A DNA stretch of 64,000 nucleotides from DASWTL01 sp966250385 (GCA_966250385.1 CBINHC010000003.1:1-64000); one strand, 5' to 3'; numbered from the stretch's first letter, positions 33,225 through 42,884 are shown. Program-made: numbers and translations. The notes: generated from the sequence alone by a model not told the origin.

Positions 33225-35534
33225 ATGAGTAAGGGTCAAACATTCGCAGAAAGGATACCGTTCGCATCAGTCATCAGTTCCCTTCCCGGGAACTATATCT
33301 TTTTGTTACCCGACCCTGATTTCACCATTGTTGAAGCCACCGACCAGTATTGTGCGGTAACCTTTACCGGGAAAGATGCCCTGATCGGTCAGCCGCTGTT
33401 CACGGTGTTTCCCGAAGTGATCCCTGAAGGGAAAGGCCAGGATGCACTGCGTGCCAATCTGACCGAGGTTGTCCGTACGAAAAACACCACGGAGATGCCA
33501 TTGCACCAGTACAATATCTTCAACCCGGTGCTGGGCATTGAAGAAGACCGGTACTGGTCCTTCATCAATACGCCCGTGCTTGACGATCAGGGTGAAGTGA
33601 TCCTCATCATCCATAAGGTGACGGATAAGACCGTGGAGACCACCTTGCGGCTCAGCGAACAAAAGGCCCACCAGGATCTGCGGGTCCGCGAACGGTTCTA
33701 CCAGCTGCTGATGCAGGCCCCGCTGGCCATGTGCATCCTGGAAGGTCCCGACCTGATCATCAGCTCGGCGAATAACACGATCCTCAAATTGTGGGATATT
33801 TCTGAAGACGTCACCGGCAGGTCCCTGTTCGACGTGCTGCCGGAATTCCGGGACCGCAAGAACTCGGTCGACATTCTCAGGGCCTACAAGACCGGGGAAA
33901 TGGTCTACGGATATGAGGAACCCTTTACGATCAGCACGGAGGGAGGACAGCGCGAGATCTTCCTGAATTATGTCTGTCAGCCCATCCGGGAAAACGGCTC
34001 GGATGAGGTGACCGCCGTCATGGTCATGGTCTATGATGTCAGCCGGCAGGTCATGGCCACCCGCACGGTCGCAGAAAGCGAGCACAAGCTCCGGCGCCTC
34101 ATCGATCAGTCGCATTGCGCGATCGCATTCCTGACCGGGCATGAGCTCACCATTGATGTGGCCAATGAACCGGCCATGAAGGCGCTGGGCGCGGGCCCGG
34201 AAATCATCGGCCGGTCCTTGCTTGAGCTGCTGAATGAACCGTATGATCTCCGCCTGAAGAAGATCGCCGCAGAGGTCCTGGAAACAGGAAAGACCCATAA
34301 GGGACACGAGGTGCGGTGGAACAACGATCCGGGCGATCCGGACCAGGAGAGATTCTATACGTACACGATGTCGCCTTTCCGGATGATCGACCAGGAGATC
34401 GCGGGCGCCATTATCATCGCCACTGAGGTCACCGAGGACGTGCTGGTCAAGCGGAAGCTGAAGGAGGAGGAAGAAAGGCTCCAGGCGGCCACCACAGCCG
34501 CGGAAATCGGCTTATGGGATTACAACTACATTACCGGGGTCATCACGATCGACAGACGGTGCCGGGAACTGTATGATCTGCCCGAAGATGCGGAGGTCGA
34601 TTACGAACTGTTCCTTTCCCGGGTGCATCCGGATGACCGGCCGATGGTGGAAGACAAGCTCCTCACCGCCTCCGATCCCGATTCCGGCGGCAGCTACGAT
34701 GTGGAGCACCGGACCGTGAGCGAACCCGAGCGCTGGGTACGTTCCGTCGGAAAGGTCTTTTTTGACGACGAGCGGAACCCCTACCGTTTTATCGGCACCA
34801 TCCTGGAGATCACGGACAAAAAACAGGAAGAGATCCGCAAGAACGACTTTACGGCGATGGCGAGCCATGAGCTCAAGACTCCGCTCACCTCCATCAAGGC
34901 CTATATACAGATCCTGAGCAATACCGCCCGGAAATTCAATGACAGCTTCCTGTCCGGCTCACTCACCAAGGTAGAGGTTCAGCTGAACAAGATGACCAAG
35001 ATGATCAATGACTTCCTGGACCTTTCACGTATGGAATCCGGACGATTTGTCCTCAGTATGGAAGACTTCGAACTGAATGACCTGATCGAAGAAGTGCTGG
35101 AGGAGATCCGGCCCATTATCAATACCCATACCGTCAGTTTCACCCGGCAGGCCGATATCTTCCTGCACGGCGACCGCCAGAAGATCGGGGAAGTTATCCA
35201 GAACTTCCTGAGCAACGCCGCCAAATATTCCCCGAACAGCAAGCTGATCACCATCCGGATAACCAGTGACCATGAGCAGGCGTCCGTTACGGTGAGCGAC
35301 CGGGGCATCGGGATCTCGCCGGACGATCAGCAACGGGTCTTCCAGCGGTTCTTCCGGTCGCAAAAGGCGACCCTGCACGGGTTTTCCGGTTTCGGGATAG
35401 GCCTGTACATCTCCGCCGAGATCATCCAGCGGCATCACGGCATCATCGGCGTAAAGAGCGAGGAAGACCACGGATCCGAATTCTATTTCAGCCTCCCGCT
35501 GCTGCACCGGCCGGACAATAAAAAAACGCCATAA
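33225..35534 (+). CDS. multi-PAS sensor histidine kinase
   Basis: This 769-aa protein has no obvious membrane helix, so it is probably cytoplasmic. Three to four PAS/PAC-type sensing domains cover about 15-535. The HisKA domain with phosphoacceptor His548 (SHELKTPLTSIKAY) is at about 537-605. The HATPase domain (about 650-765) has the N box NFLSNAAKYS, G1 DRGIGIS and G2 GFGIGLYI. No response regulator gene adjoins it, making it an orphan kinase; its partner and signal are unknown. It ends in convergence with the GH20 gene. Confidence 0.9.
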   Translation: MSKGQTFAERIPFASVISSLPGNYIFLLPDPDFTIVEATDQYCAVTFTGKDALIGQPLFTVFPEVIPEGKGQDALRANLTEVVRTKNTTEMPLHQYNIFNPVLGIEEDRYWSFINTPVLDDQGEVILIIHKVTDKTVETTLRLSEQKAHQDLRVRERFYQLLMQAPLAMCILEGPDLIISSANNTILKLWDISEDVTGRSLFDVLPEFRDRKNSVDILRAYKTGEMVYGYEEPFTISTEGGQREIFLNYVCQPIRENGSDEVTAVMVMVYDVSRQVMATRTVAESEHKLRRLIDQSHCAIAFLTGHELTIDVANEPAMKALGAGPEIIGRSLLELLNEPYDLRLKKIAAEVLETGKTHKGHEVRWNNDPGDPDQERFYTYTMSPFRMIDQEIAGAIIIATEVTEDVLVKRKLKEEEERLQAATTAAEIGLWDYNYITGVITIDRRCRELYDLPEDAEVDYELFLSRVHPDDRPMVEDKLLTASDPDSGGSYDVEHRTVSEPERWVRSVGKVFFDDERNPYRFIGTILEITDKKQEEIRKNDFTAMASHELKTPLTSIKAYIQILSNTARKFNDSFLSGSLTKVEVQLNKMTKMINDFLDLSRMESGRFVLSMEDFELNDLIEEVLEEIRPIINTHTVSFTRQADIFLHGDRQKIGEVIQNFLSNAAKYSPNSKLITIRITSDHEQASVTVSDRGIGISPDDQQRVFQRFFRSQKATLHGFSGFGIGLYISAEIIQRHHGIIGVKSEEDHGSEFYFSLPLLHRPDNKKTP

Positions 35535-35561
35535 AAAACGAATCCCCCATGAAAGGGGGAT
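35533..35561 (-). terminator. rho-independent terminator of the GH20 gene
   Basis: ATCCCCC (35542-35548), loop ATGAAA, GGGGGAT (35555-35561) form a stem whose minus-strand 3' side is followed by CG and six T (35533-35538). It lies 27 bp beyond the hexosaminidase stop. A weaker CCGGT/ACCGG hairpin with a T-rich tail (35573-35586) points the other way and may serve the kinase gene. Confidence 0.75.
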
Positions 35562-35588
35562 CCGCAACTTAACCGGTATGGACCGGCA

Positions 35589-37511
35589 TTATTTTTTAGG
35601 GAGCCGGCTCTTCAGTTCCTCGATCGTGATCGAGACCATCCTGCCGACCGGTTTTTTTCCGCGGTAGGTAATGACCCGCAGCAGCTTCGCATCCTTGGGC
35701 GCGATCAGCGGCTTGTCATACTTCGGGTAGAAATGATCCGGATAGGAGTTGTCAAAGCTGTACCGGATGTCAAGGTCCTTCACCTCGGTGCTCAGCAGGA
35801 TCATCAACTGGTTATCCGCTGTTCTTTCCACCTGGAAGATCGGGTCATATACACTCGGTGCATATTTGGTCTCCGCCATATCTAGCCGTCCGAAATGCTG
35901 CTCAACACGGCTGAAAAAACCGTCCCAGTTCTTCGTGCCCTTTTCGGACCAGACGCTTTCGGCAATCGCCATACCGCGCGGCCAGGTCATGTATTCTGCC
36001 TGGCGGATGTTGTACACCTGTTCGGTCCACAGGTTTGCCTGGCCGCCCTTGATGTAACGGGGATCAACGCCTTCAGGAAGCGGGTCGAACTCGTAGGATT
36101 TGCTCAGGCGAAGCGAGGCATACACCTTCGGCTCCATGACCCGGTCAGACTGCATATAATCAATATAGGCATAGGTGGACGGGCTCATGACAACCTGGTG
36201 GCCTTTTTTGGCCGCCTTGATACCGCCGTCCATACCACGCCAGCTCATGATCGCAGCCGACGGGTTCAGTTCGCCATCCAGGATCTCATCCCAGCCGATG
36301 AACTTCTTGCCCTTGGAATTAACGATCTGCTCAACCCTTTTGGTAAAATAACCCTGAACGGCATGCATGTCCTTCAGGTTCTCCCGTTTCATCAGCGCCT
36401 TGATCTGGTCGTTCTTTTCCCAGAAATTGAACGGTGCTTCATCTCCGCCCATATGGATGTATTCAAACGGGAACAGTTCGGCGATCTGCGTGATCACCTT
36501 GTCCAGGAACTCATATACTTTTTCGTTTGCAGGGCAGAGCGTATTGTCCACAAGCGCGATCGGCGGCGCGCCGCGGGACCAGTCCATGATCTGCTCGCCG
36601 GAACGCACGACATACTTATCCGCTCCCGGAGTACAGGAAAGCTCCGGATAAGAAGCGATGGCGGCCAGGCTGTGACCCGGAACATCGACCTCCGGAAGGA
36701 TGTTCACAAACCGGTCCTGCGCATATTTAACCAGTTCCTTAATGTCTTCCTGAGTAAAAAACCCGCCGTAATTGCGCGGCTCATCCGGCGTCGGCGGAAT
36801 GAAGTTGCCGAACTCTCCCACCTTTTTCACGTTCCAGGCGCCGACTTCGGTCAGTTTCGGCAGTCCCTTGATCTCGATCCGCCAGCCTTCATCATCGGTC
36901 AGGTGCAGGTGCAGCAGGTTGAATTTATACCGCACCATGGCATCGATATATTGCTTGACCTCTTCCTTGGTAAAGAAATGGCGGGCAACGTCGAACATCA
37001 GGCCTCTCCATTCGAACCTCGGGAAATCGGCGATGCTGACCACCGGCGCAACCCATTTGACATCCTTAACCAGTTCCCTGCTTTCGATCTCCTTCGGAAA
37101 AAGCTGGAGCATGGTCTGTACGCCGTAAAAGATACCGGCCGGCTGGTTAGCCCGGATCGTAATATCCCTGGTGGTTACCGTCAGCCGGTAGCCCTCTTTT
37201 CCGATGACGGAATCCTGTTCGGCATTCAGCAAAAGTTTAATGGTTGCCTGGGCGGCCGGGGGACTCACACGGGTGACCGTGCTTCCGGTACTGGCCGTCA
37301 GCCGGTCGGACAAATAGGAAACGACGGCGGCGAGTTTCGGATGCTGCCCGGCCTGGATCACCACGTGCCGCGGAAGCGTGAACTCACCTTCGTGCTTAAC
37401 GATCGAAGCCGGTTGCGGAATGATCGCCAGCTCTGTAGCCTGGGGTGCCTGGGCTGACGCCGCTACGGCCAGGAAACAACAAAACAGAAATGACAGTAGT
37501 CTTTTTTTCAT
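35589..37511 (-). CDS. beta-N-acetylhexosaminidase (GH20), secreted
   Basis: This 640-aa exported enzyme has a signal peptide (KKRLLSFLFCCFLAVAASAQ). A GH20 N-terminal beta/alpha domain covers about 28-150. The GH20 TIM barrel (about 155-500) carries the catalytic Asp-Glu pair in IHMGGDEAPFNFW and the conserved HLHLTDDEGWRIEI. It cleaves terminal GlcNAc/GalNAc from glycans such as chitin oligomers. The C-terminal part is beta-rich. It is monocistronic with a clear terminator. Confidence 0.94.
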   Translation of the reverse strand: MKKRLLSFLFCCFLAVAASAQAPQATELAIIPQPASIVKHEGEFTLPRHVVIQAGQHPKLAAVVSYLSDRLTASTGSTVTRVSPPAAQATIKLLLNAEQDSVIGKEGYRLTVTTRDITIRANQPAGIFYGVQTMLQLFPKEIESRELVKDVKWVAPVVSIADFPRFEWRGLMFDVARHFFTKEEVKQYIDAMVRYKFNLLHLHLTDDEGWRIEIKGLPKLTEVGAWNVKKVGEFGNFIPPTPDEPRNYGGFFTQEDIKELVKYAQDRFVNILPEVDVPGHSLAAIASYPELSCTPGADKYVVRSGEQIMDWSRGAPPIALVDNTLCPANEKVYEFLDKVITQIAELFPFEYIHMGGDEAPFNFWEKNDQIKALMKRENLKDMHAVQGYFTKRVEQIVNSKGKKFIGWDEILDGELNPSAAIMSWRGMDGGIKAAKKGHQVVMSPSTYAYIDYMQSDRVMEPKVYASLRLSKSYEFDPLPEGVDPRYIKGGQANLWTEQVYNIRQAEYMTWPRGMAIAESVWSEKGTKNWDGFFSRVEQHFGRLDMAETKYAPSVYDPIFQVERTADNQLMILLSTEVKDLDIRYSFDNSYPDHFYPKYDKPLIAPKDAKLLRVITYRGKKPVGRMVSITIEELKSRLPKK

Positions 37512-37641
37512 ATCAAATTACAATGGGGTAAATACAGTCGTCCTGCAATTTATAAATAAAAAGACAGCGGCCCAATGCCATCGCCTAAAACCGGAAGATC
37601 GAACCGCCATGGATACGCTTGTTAGTTACTAAAATTATTAG

Positions 37642-37649
37642 CAAATTTG
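37642..37649 (+). promoter_or_regulatory. promoter element for the radical SAM gene
   Basis: CAAATTTG has one mismatch to TAnnTTTG and ends five bases before the ATG at 37654, as for several other genes in this window. Confidence 0.4.
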
Positions 37650-37653
37650 TACC

Positions 37654-38724
37654 ATGTCGCACGCGGAGAACAGGGAATTTTTTAAGGGCAGGGGGGCGCA
37701 GATCAATACGCATAACCGGTTCCGTAACAACAAGTATGTAACCGACCATATCGAGGGGCTTGACGAGGAGCTGCATGAAAATGTGGCCACCCAGATCATG
37801 TATGATCACCCCAAGAAGATCATCAGTGTCTCCAATAGTCCGGATCTTTCCTTCATGCACTCCATCAACCCCTACCAGGGCTGCGAACACGGCTGCATCT
37901 ACTGTTATGCGCGGAACTCCCATGAATACTACGGATTCAGCGCCGGCCTCGACTTCGAACGAAAGATCATCGCCAAACCGAATGCGCCGGCACTGCTCGA
38001 GGAACAGTTCAATAAACCCGGCTATAAGCCGGAGATCATCATGCTTTCCGGGAACACCGACTGCTACCAGCCGATCGAAAGGAAGCTGAAGATCACGCGG
38101 GCGATCCTGGAGATCTTCCTGCGGTACCGGCACCCCGTCGGCATTATCAGCAAGAACAACCTGATCCTGCGCGACCTTGATATCCTGGAGGAAATGGCCC
38201 GGCTCGACCTCGTCCATGTGGCGGTAAGCCTGACCACCCTGAACGAGGAACTGAGACAGAAGCTGGAACCCAGGACGGTTACCGGGGCCGGACGACTGAA
38301 AGTGATCCGGAAGCTGTCCGAAATCAACGTCCCGGTCCGCCTCATGATGGCGCCGGTCATTCCTTTCCTGAACAGCGAGGAGATTCCGGCGATCATCAGC
38401 GCCGCGGCGGACGCCGGGGCGCAGGCCGCATCCTTTACGGTCGTACGGCTGAACGGCGCCATTTCGGAGATCTTCACGGACTGGGTGCATAAAGCCTACC
38501 CGGACCGGGCGGATCGCGTTCTTCACGCGATCGCATCGTGTCACGGCGGCAAACTCAACGACAGCCGATGGGGCGACCGGATGGTGGGTGACGGCCGGAT
38601 CGCCGAGAGCATTCATGATCTTTTTTCCATTTCGGTAAAGCGATATCTGAAGGGCCGCGGCATGCGGCCACAGCGCCTCGACCTGTTTACTCCGGCCCGT
38701 GGAAAACAGCTAGATTTATTTTAA
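37654..38724 (+). CDS. PA0069-family radical SAM protein (SplB-like)
   Basis: This 356-aa protein has the radical-SAM cluster motif CxxxCxxC in NPYQGCEHGCIYCYARNS at about residue 75, preceded by the family's SINPYQGC block. It belongs with the PA0069/SplB-related group; the known member SplB repairs spore photoproduct, but this organism is not a spore-former and the role here is unknown. The sequence ends in RLDLFTPARGKQLDLF, the short tail common in the family. Confidence 0.9.
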   Translation: MSHAENREFFKGRGAQINTHNRFRNNKYVTDHIEGLDEELHENVATQIMYDHPKKIISVSNSPDLSFMHSINPYQGCEHGCIYCYARNSHEYYGFSAGLDFERKIIAKPNAPALLEEQFNKPGYKPEIIMLSGNTDCYQPIERKLKITRAILEIFLRYRHPVGIISKNNLILRDLDILEEMARLDLVHVAVSLTTLNEELRQKLEPRTVTGAGRLKVIRKLSEINVPVRLMMAPVIPFLNSEEIPAIISAAADAGAQAASFTVVRLNGAISEIFTDWVHKAYPDRADRVLHAIASCHGGKLNDSRWGDRMVGDGRIAESIHDLFSISVKRYLKGRGMRPQRLDLFTPARGKQLDLF

Positions 38725-38788
38725 ACTCTGGCTTTAAAGTCCTACATTGTGAGTATTCATACCAAAACCCAAAAGGGTTCACAGACCT

Positions 38789-39865
38789 ATGTATACGACA
38801 TTAACCTCCGTTATTACCGGCACCGGCCGTTACATCCCGGAAGAAATAGTACCCAATGATCAGTTCCTGAACCATAGCTTCTTTGAGAAGGATGGCCGGC
38901 GGATCGAACGCGAAAACCAGGAGATCATCCGCAAGTTCCGGGACATTACCGAAATTGAAGAACGGCGTTACGCCGGTAAAGACCAGGTCGCATCGGACCT
39001 GGGATACCTGGCCGCCGTCGATGCACTGACTTCCTCCGGCACCGATCCGGAAACCCTGGACTATATTATCGCTGCTCACAACTTCGGCGATATCTGCTAC
39101 GGAAAGACCGTGGTGGACGTGCTGCCTACCCTTGCGGCCAAGATCAAGCATAAACTGCAGATCGCGAACCCTGACTGTGTCGCCTATGACATCCCTTTCG
39201 GGTGCCCGGGCTGGCTGCAGGGAATTATCCAGGCCGATTACTTTATCCGTTCCGGGGATGCCAGGAAGATCCTCGTCATCGGCACCGAAACGCTGTCCCG
39301 GGTGAACGATCCGCATGACCGGGATTCGATGATCTTTTCAGACGGTGCGGCGGCCACTATCCTGGAGGCCGGTTCAGAGCCCGGTCGCGGCATACTGGCG
39401 CACAAGACCCAGAGCCACACGAAGGACGAAGCCTACTACCTCTATTCCGAAAGGTCCAGCAACCCGGAATATGCCGGCAGCGAACTCTTCATCAAGATGG
39501 ACGGCCGGAAGATCTATGAATATGCCCTCACGCACGTACCCCTGGTCATGAAGGCGGCACTGGACAAGAGCGGCCTGACCCCGAAGGATGTAACGAAGGT
39601 GCTCGTCCACCAGGCGAACGGGAAAATGGATGAGGCGATCCTGAAGCGCTTCCTGAAGCTGTGCCAGATCCCCGAAGCACCGGACAAGATTATGCCGATG
39701 ACGATCTCCTACCTCGGAAACAGTTCGGTCGCCACGGTTCCGACGCTTCTCGACCTGATCCTCAAGAACGAAATGGAAGGCCACCAGCTGAACCCGGGTG
39801 ACGTGGTGATCTTCGCATCGGTGGGAGCCGGCATGAATATAAACGCCGCTGTCTACCGGTTTTAG
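38789..39865 (+). CDS. beta-ketoacyl-ACP synthase III-like (thiolase superfamily)
   Basis: Predicted to condense an acyl-CoA with malonyl-ACP or a related acceptor. The 358-aa thiolase-fold protein has the Cys-His-Asn triad of KAS III: Cys in DIPFGCPGWLQG, His in VLVHQANGKM and Asn in SYLGNSSVATVP. The N-terminal region with several charged inserts is longer than in E. coli FabH, so a specialised substrate is possible. There is no cluster of fatty-acid genes around it, so assignment as the housekeeping fabH is uncertain. Confidence 0.88.
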   Translation: MYTTLTSVITGTGRYIPEEIVPNDQFLNHSFFEKDGRRIERENQEIIRKFRDITEIEERRYAGKDQVASDLGYLAAVDALTSSGTDPETLDYIIAAHNFGDICYGKTVVDVLPTLAAKIKHKLQIANPDCVAYDIPFGCPGWLQGIIQADYFIRSGDARKILVIGTETLSRVNDPHDRDSMIFSDGAAATILEAGSEPGRGILAHKTQSHTKDEAYYLYSERSSNPEYAGSELFIKMDGRKIYEYALTHVPLVMKAALDKSGLTPKDVTKVLVHQANGKMDEAILKRFLKLCQIPEAPDKIMPMTISYLGNSSVATVPTLLDLILKNEMEGHQLNPGDVVIFASVGAGMNINAAVYRF

Positions 39866-39916
39866 GGACCGCCCGGCGGCCTTAGGACTGCATGAACAAG
39901 GAAGGCGCCGGAGTGT

Positions 39917-39924
39917 TAGATTTG
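39917..39924 (+). promoter_or_regulatory. TAnnTTTG promoter element for map
   Basis: TAGATTTG is a perfect match, 28 nt upstream of the map ATG at 39953. Confidence 0.55.
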
Positions 39925-39952
39925 CAGCCCATACAAACAACACGTACTGAAC

Positions 39953-40714
39953 ATGTCGATAACTACGGAAGACGAACGGATCGGGATGCAGCGGGCGGCG
40001 GACGCCGTTGCTGTCACCCTCAGGAAAATGCGGGAATATGCCCGTCCGGGCCTATCCACCCGGGAACTGGACGAATACGGCGGTGAGCTGCTTGCCCGGC
40101 TGGGTGCGCGTTCGGCACCGAAACTCACCTATGATTTCCCGGGGCACACGTGTATCAGCGTCAATGACGAAGCGGCTCACGGAATCCCTTCGGGGAGGAT
40201 CCTGAAGGACGGCGACCTGATCAATATTGACGTCTCGGCGGAACTCGACGGCTTCTACGCCGACAATGGCGGTTCCTTCGTACTGGGCGAAGATATCCAC
40301 GGTCACGGCCGCCTGGTGGAGGCCTCCCGCGAGATCCTGCGGAAAGCCATCAGTAACATCAGGGGCGGAGTCCGGATATCCGAGATCGGCCGGCTTATCG
40401 AGACCGAGGCCCGGAAAGCCGGCTTTACGGTTATCAAAAATCTGACCGGACACGGGATCGGCCGCAGTCTCCACGAGGAACCCGGAGAGATCGCAAACTA
40501 TTGTGACCGGTACAATACGACCCGTTTCAAAAAGAACTCCGTTGTGGCCGTCGAAACGTTCATATCAACACGGTCGACCCTGGCCGACACCCAGGCTGAC
40601 GGCTGGACCCTGAAAGGCAACCGGGGCGGATTTGTGGCCCAGCATGAGCATACGATCATGGTGACCGGGAGCCAGCCGGTGATCCTTACGGCAGACAACG
40701 GGATCTGGGATTAG
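39953..40714 (+). CDS. map: type I methionine aminopeptidase
   Basis: It removes the N-terminal Met from new proteins after Def has acted. The 253-aa pita-bread-fold enzyme has the two metal-ligand Asp in NIDVSAELDGFYADNG, the His in GHGIGRSLHEEP, Glu in VAVETFIS and the last Glu in AQHEHTIMV. Length is normal. A bidirectional terminator follows. Confidence 0.94.
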   Translation: MSITTEDERIGMQRAADAVAVTLRKMREYARPGLSTRELDEYGGELLARLGARSAPKLTYDFPGHTCISVNDEAAHGIPSGRILKDGDLINIDVSAELDGFYADNGGSFVLGEDIHGHGRLVEASREILRKAISNIRGGVRISEIGRLIETEARKAGFTVIKNLTGHGIGRSLHEEPGEIANYCDRYNTTRFKKNSVVAVETFISTRSTLADTQADGWTLKGNRGGFVAQHEHTIMVTGSQPVILTADNGIWD

Positions 40715-40740
40715 CAGACCGCTGCCTGGCGGCAGAAAAT

Positions 40741-40775
40741 AAAAAACCCCGGAAGATCGGATCTCCGGGGCTCAT
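40741..40775. terminator. bidirectional terminator map / Zn-ribbon gene
   Basis: CCCCGG (40747-40752), A bulge, AGAT, loop CGG, ATCT and CCGGGG (40765-40770) make a 10-bp stem with one bulge. Six A precede it (T-run for the minus strand) and a T-rich tract follows. It lies between convergent genes. Confidence 0.85.
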
Positions 40776-40792
40776 ATTTTTATGCAGGTTGC

Positions 40793-41539
40793 TTAAACGT
40801 TCTCTGCTTCTGACTGGGCAAAGGCTTCGTCAACAAGGATCCGTCCGCAATGCTCGCAAACGATGATCTTTTTCCGCTGACGGATATCCAGCTGCCGTTG
40901 AGGCGGGATCTGGTTGAAGCATCCTGAGCATGAGTCACGCTGGATGGTCACAACGGCCAGACCGTTCTTGGAATTCTGACGAAGGCGGTTGTAGGCGATC
41001 AGCAGGCGCTCTTCAATATGCGTCTCTGCCTCATGCGCTTTCACGAACAGCTCATCTTCCTCTTTCTGAGTTTCTGCAGTGATATTTGCCAGCTCGTCTT
41101 TTTTAGCCTGAAGATCGTTCTTGCGCTCTTCCAGGTCAGCCATCGCTTTCTCGTAAACCTCGGTCTTTGAATTGATCTCGAAACCGTGTTCCTTGATCTT
41201 TTTCTCACATACCTGGATTTCCAGACCCTGGATCTCAATTTCTTTTGAGATCGCGTCATACTCACGGTTGTTCTTTACATCCTTCAGCTGGGTCTCATAT
41301 TTCTTAATCGCAGCCTGAGCTTCCTTGATCATGTTCTTGCGGGTTACGATCGCATCTTCCAGATCATCAAGCTCACCTTTGATTTTTTGTATACGGGTCT
41401 CAAGTCCTGCAACTTCGTCTTCCAGGTCGGATACTTCCATTGGCAGCTCGCCTCTTACCTGGCGGATCCGGTCAATTTTGGTATGGATGGTCTGAAGATC
41501 GTACAGTGCCTGTAACTTTTGTTCGACGGTTTGTTCCAT
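40793..41539 (-). CDS. coiled-coil protein with C-terminal C4 zinc ribbon
   Basis: The 248-aa protein is a long coiled coil (about 30-175, heptad-rich, Glu/Lys/Leu) ending in a zinc ribbon with CSGC and CEHC pairs (about 205-235). The family is widespread (CT398-like proteins) and linked by context to Nif3. Its ATG overlaps the Nif3 stop codon as TAATG, implying translational coupling. Function is unknown. Confidence 0.85.
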   Translation of the reverse strand: MEQTVEQKLQALYDLQTIHTKIDRIRQVRGELPMEVSDLEDEVAGLETRIQKIKGELDDLEDAIVTRKNMIKEAQAAIKKYETQLKDVKNNREYDAISKEIEIQGLEIQVCEKKIKEHGFEINSKTEVYEKAMADLEERKNDLQAKKDELANITAETQKEEDELFVKAHEAETHIEERLLIAYNRLRQNSKNGLAVVTIQRDSCSGCFNQIPPQRQLDIRQRKKIIVCEHCGRILVDEAFAQSEAENV

Positions 41540-42648
41540 TAAATCAGATAATTTATGGGGTTTGTATTTTTTTCAGTTAAATGGACTGCAAAAATAGGAA
41601 ATTTTTCTGTAATAAGCTCCAACAATAATTCCTGTGTAAACTGCTCACTTTCAAAATGTCCGACGTCCGCGATGACCAGTTTTCCCTCGGCATCGAAAAA
41701 CTCATGATACTTATAGTCAGCGGTTATGAAAACGTCCGCCCCGGCCCCCAGCGCATAGGGGAGCAGGAAGCTTCCGGCCCCGCCGCAAACGGCCACCCGT
41801 CTGACCTTCTTCCCGGTAAGATCCGTGTGGCGGATCACCCGGGCACCCAGCCGCTCCTTCACGTGCCGGAGGAACTCCAGTTCGTCCATTTCGGATTCGA
41901 GGAATCCCACCATACCGGATCCGACGGACGGGTACGGGTTGCTGACGGGATACAGGTCATAGGCCACCTCCTCGTAGGGATGCGCATCGATCAGTGCAAA
42001 AACCACCTTCCGCTCAATGTTGGAGGGATAAATGATCTCCATCCGGATCTCCGGCTCGGCGTGCCGCGTCCCGATCTCCCCGACATGCGGATCGGTGTTC
42101 AGCCCCGCCTTGAAGGTTCCGTAGCCTTCGGTATTGTAGCTGCATTCCGAGTAATTGCCGATCCAGCCTGCACCGGCACCGAAAAGGGCGTCCCGTACCG
42201 CATCGGCGTGATCTTTCGGACAGAACGTCACCAGCTTTTTGAGCGCGCCGTCCTTCTGTTTCAGGATGCTGCAGTTCCGGACCCCGATCCGCTCACAGAT
42301 CTTCCTGTTGACGCCGTTCAGTACATTGTCAAAATTCGTGTGAATCGCGTAGAGGACGATATCATGGCGGATGGCTTTCATGACGACCCGCTCCACATAG
42401 GAGCGGCCGTTGAATTTCTTCAGGCCCCGGAATACGATGGGATGATGGGAGATGATGATGTCACACCCCTTTTCTACCGCTTCATCGACCACCGCTTCGG
42501 TACAGTCCAGGGAGATCAGCGCCCGGGTGATCCGGCGTCCCGGATCACCAACGATCAGTCCGGAGTTATCATAGTCTTCCTGGTAGGACAACGGCGCGAC
42601 CGTCTCCAGGAAATCAGTCAGTTCTTTAAGCTTCATAGTGTCGTTCAT
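41539..42648 (-). CDS. Nif3-like dinuclear metal-centre protein
   Basis: This 369-aa Nif3/YbgI/NGG1p family protein has the metal-binding HHPIVF motif (DIIISHHPIVFRG, about 66) and the conserved DNSGLIVG near the N-terminus. A C-terminal ITADYKYHEFFDAEGKLVIADVGHFESE contains the other His/Glu ligands. A CutA1-like insert domain in the middle (about 140-250) is typical of the long form. The ATG at 42648 overlaps the stop of DUF2905 (TAATG), and its stop overlaps the ATG of the Zn-ribbon gene the same way. The precise biochemical role is unknown in the family. Confidence 0.9.
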   Translation of the reverse strand: MNDTMKLKELTDFLETVAPLSYQEDYDNSGLIVGDPGRRITRALISLDCTEAVVDEAVEKGCDIIISHHPIVFRGLKKFNGRSYVERVVMKAIRHDIVLYAIHTNFDNVLNGVNRKICERIGVRNCSILKQKDGALKKLVTFCPKDHADAVRDALFGAGAGWIGNYSECSYNTEGYGTFKAGLNTDPHVGEIGTRHAEPEIRMEIIYPSNIERKVVFALIDAHPYEEVAYDLYPVSNPYPSVGSGMVGFLESEMDELEFLRHVKERLGARVIRHTDLTGKKVRRVAVCGGAGSFLLPYALGAGADVFITADYKYHEFFDAEGKLVIADVGHFESEQFTQELLLELITEKFPIFAVHLTEKNTNPINYLI

Positions 42649-42872
42649 TACCGGAGCCACTTCCAGATCCGGACCAGGATGTTCAGCAGCAGGCTGGCCA
42701 GAATCATGGTTGTCAGGGGGAAATAGAACCTGAAATGTTCTTTCTCGATCCTGATATCCCCGGGGAGGTTCCCGATCCAATGTAATTTGTCGTGAAAAAA
42801 ATAAACAAGGATCCCGGCGACCAGCAGCAACGCCCCGGCGACCATGATCCATTTACCCGTTTCACTGTTCAT
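42648..42872 (-). CDS. DUF2905 family small membrane protein
   Basis: This 74-aa protein has two membrane helices (about 8-26 and 50-68) separated by the diagnostic LPGDIRIEKEHFRFYFPLTT, the DUF2905 signature. Function is unknown. It is the first gene of the DUF2905-Nif3-Zn-ribbon operon and has a perfect TAnnTTTG promoter five bases before its ATG. Confidence 0.9.
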   Translation of the reverse strand: MNSETGKWIMVAGALLLVAGILVYFFHDKLHWIGNLPGDIRIEKEHFRFYFPLTTMILASLLLNILVRIWKWLR

Positions 42873-42876
42873 AGCG

Positions 42877-42884
42877 CAAATTTA
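42877..42884 (-). promoter_or_regulatory. TAnnTTTG promoter element for the DUF2905-Nif3 operon
   Basis: TAAATTTG on the minus strand is a perfect match whose final G is five bases before the ATG at 42872, again predicting a near-leaderless mRNA. It overlaps the last codons (42882-42884 is the stop) of the TM2 gene. Confidence 0.55.

Noticed and set aside
35895..37457. 520-codon plus-strand frame opposite the GH20 gene
   Set aside because: It is a shadow of a high-GC coding strand; the GH20 gene has a signal peptide, catalytic motif and terminator.
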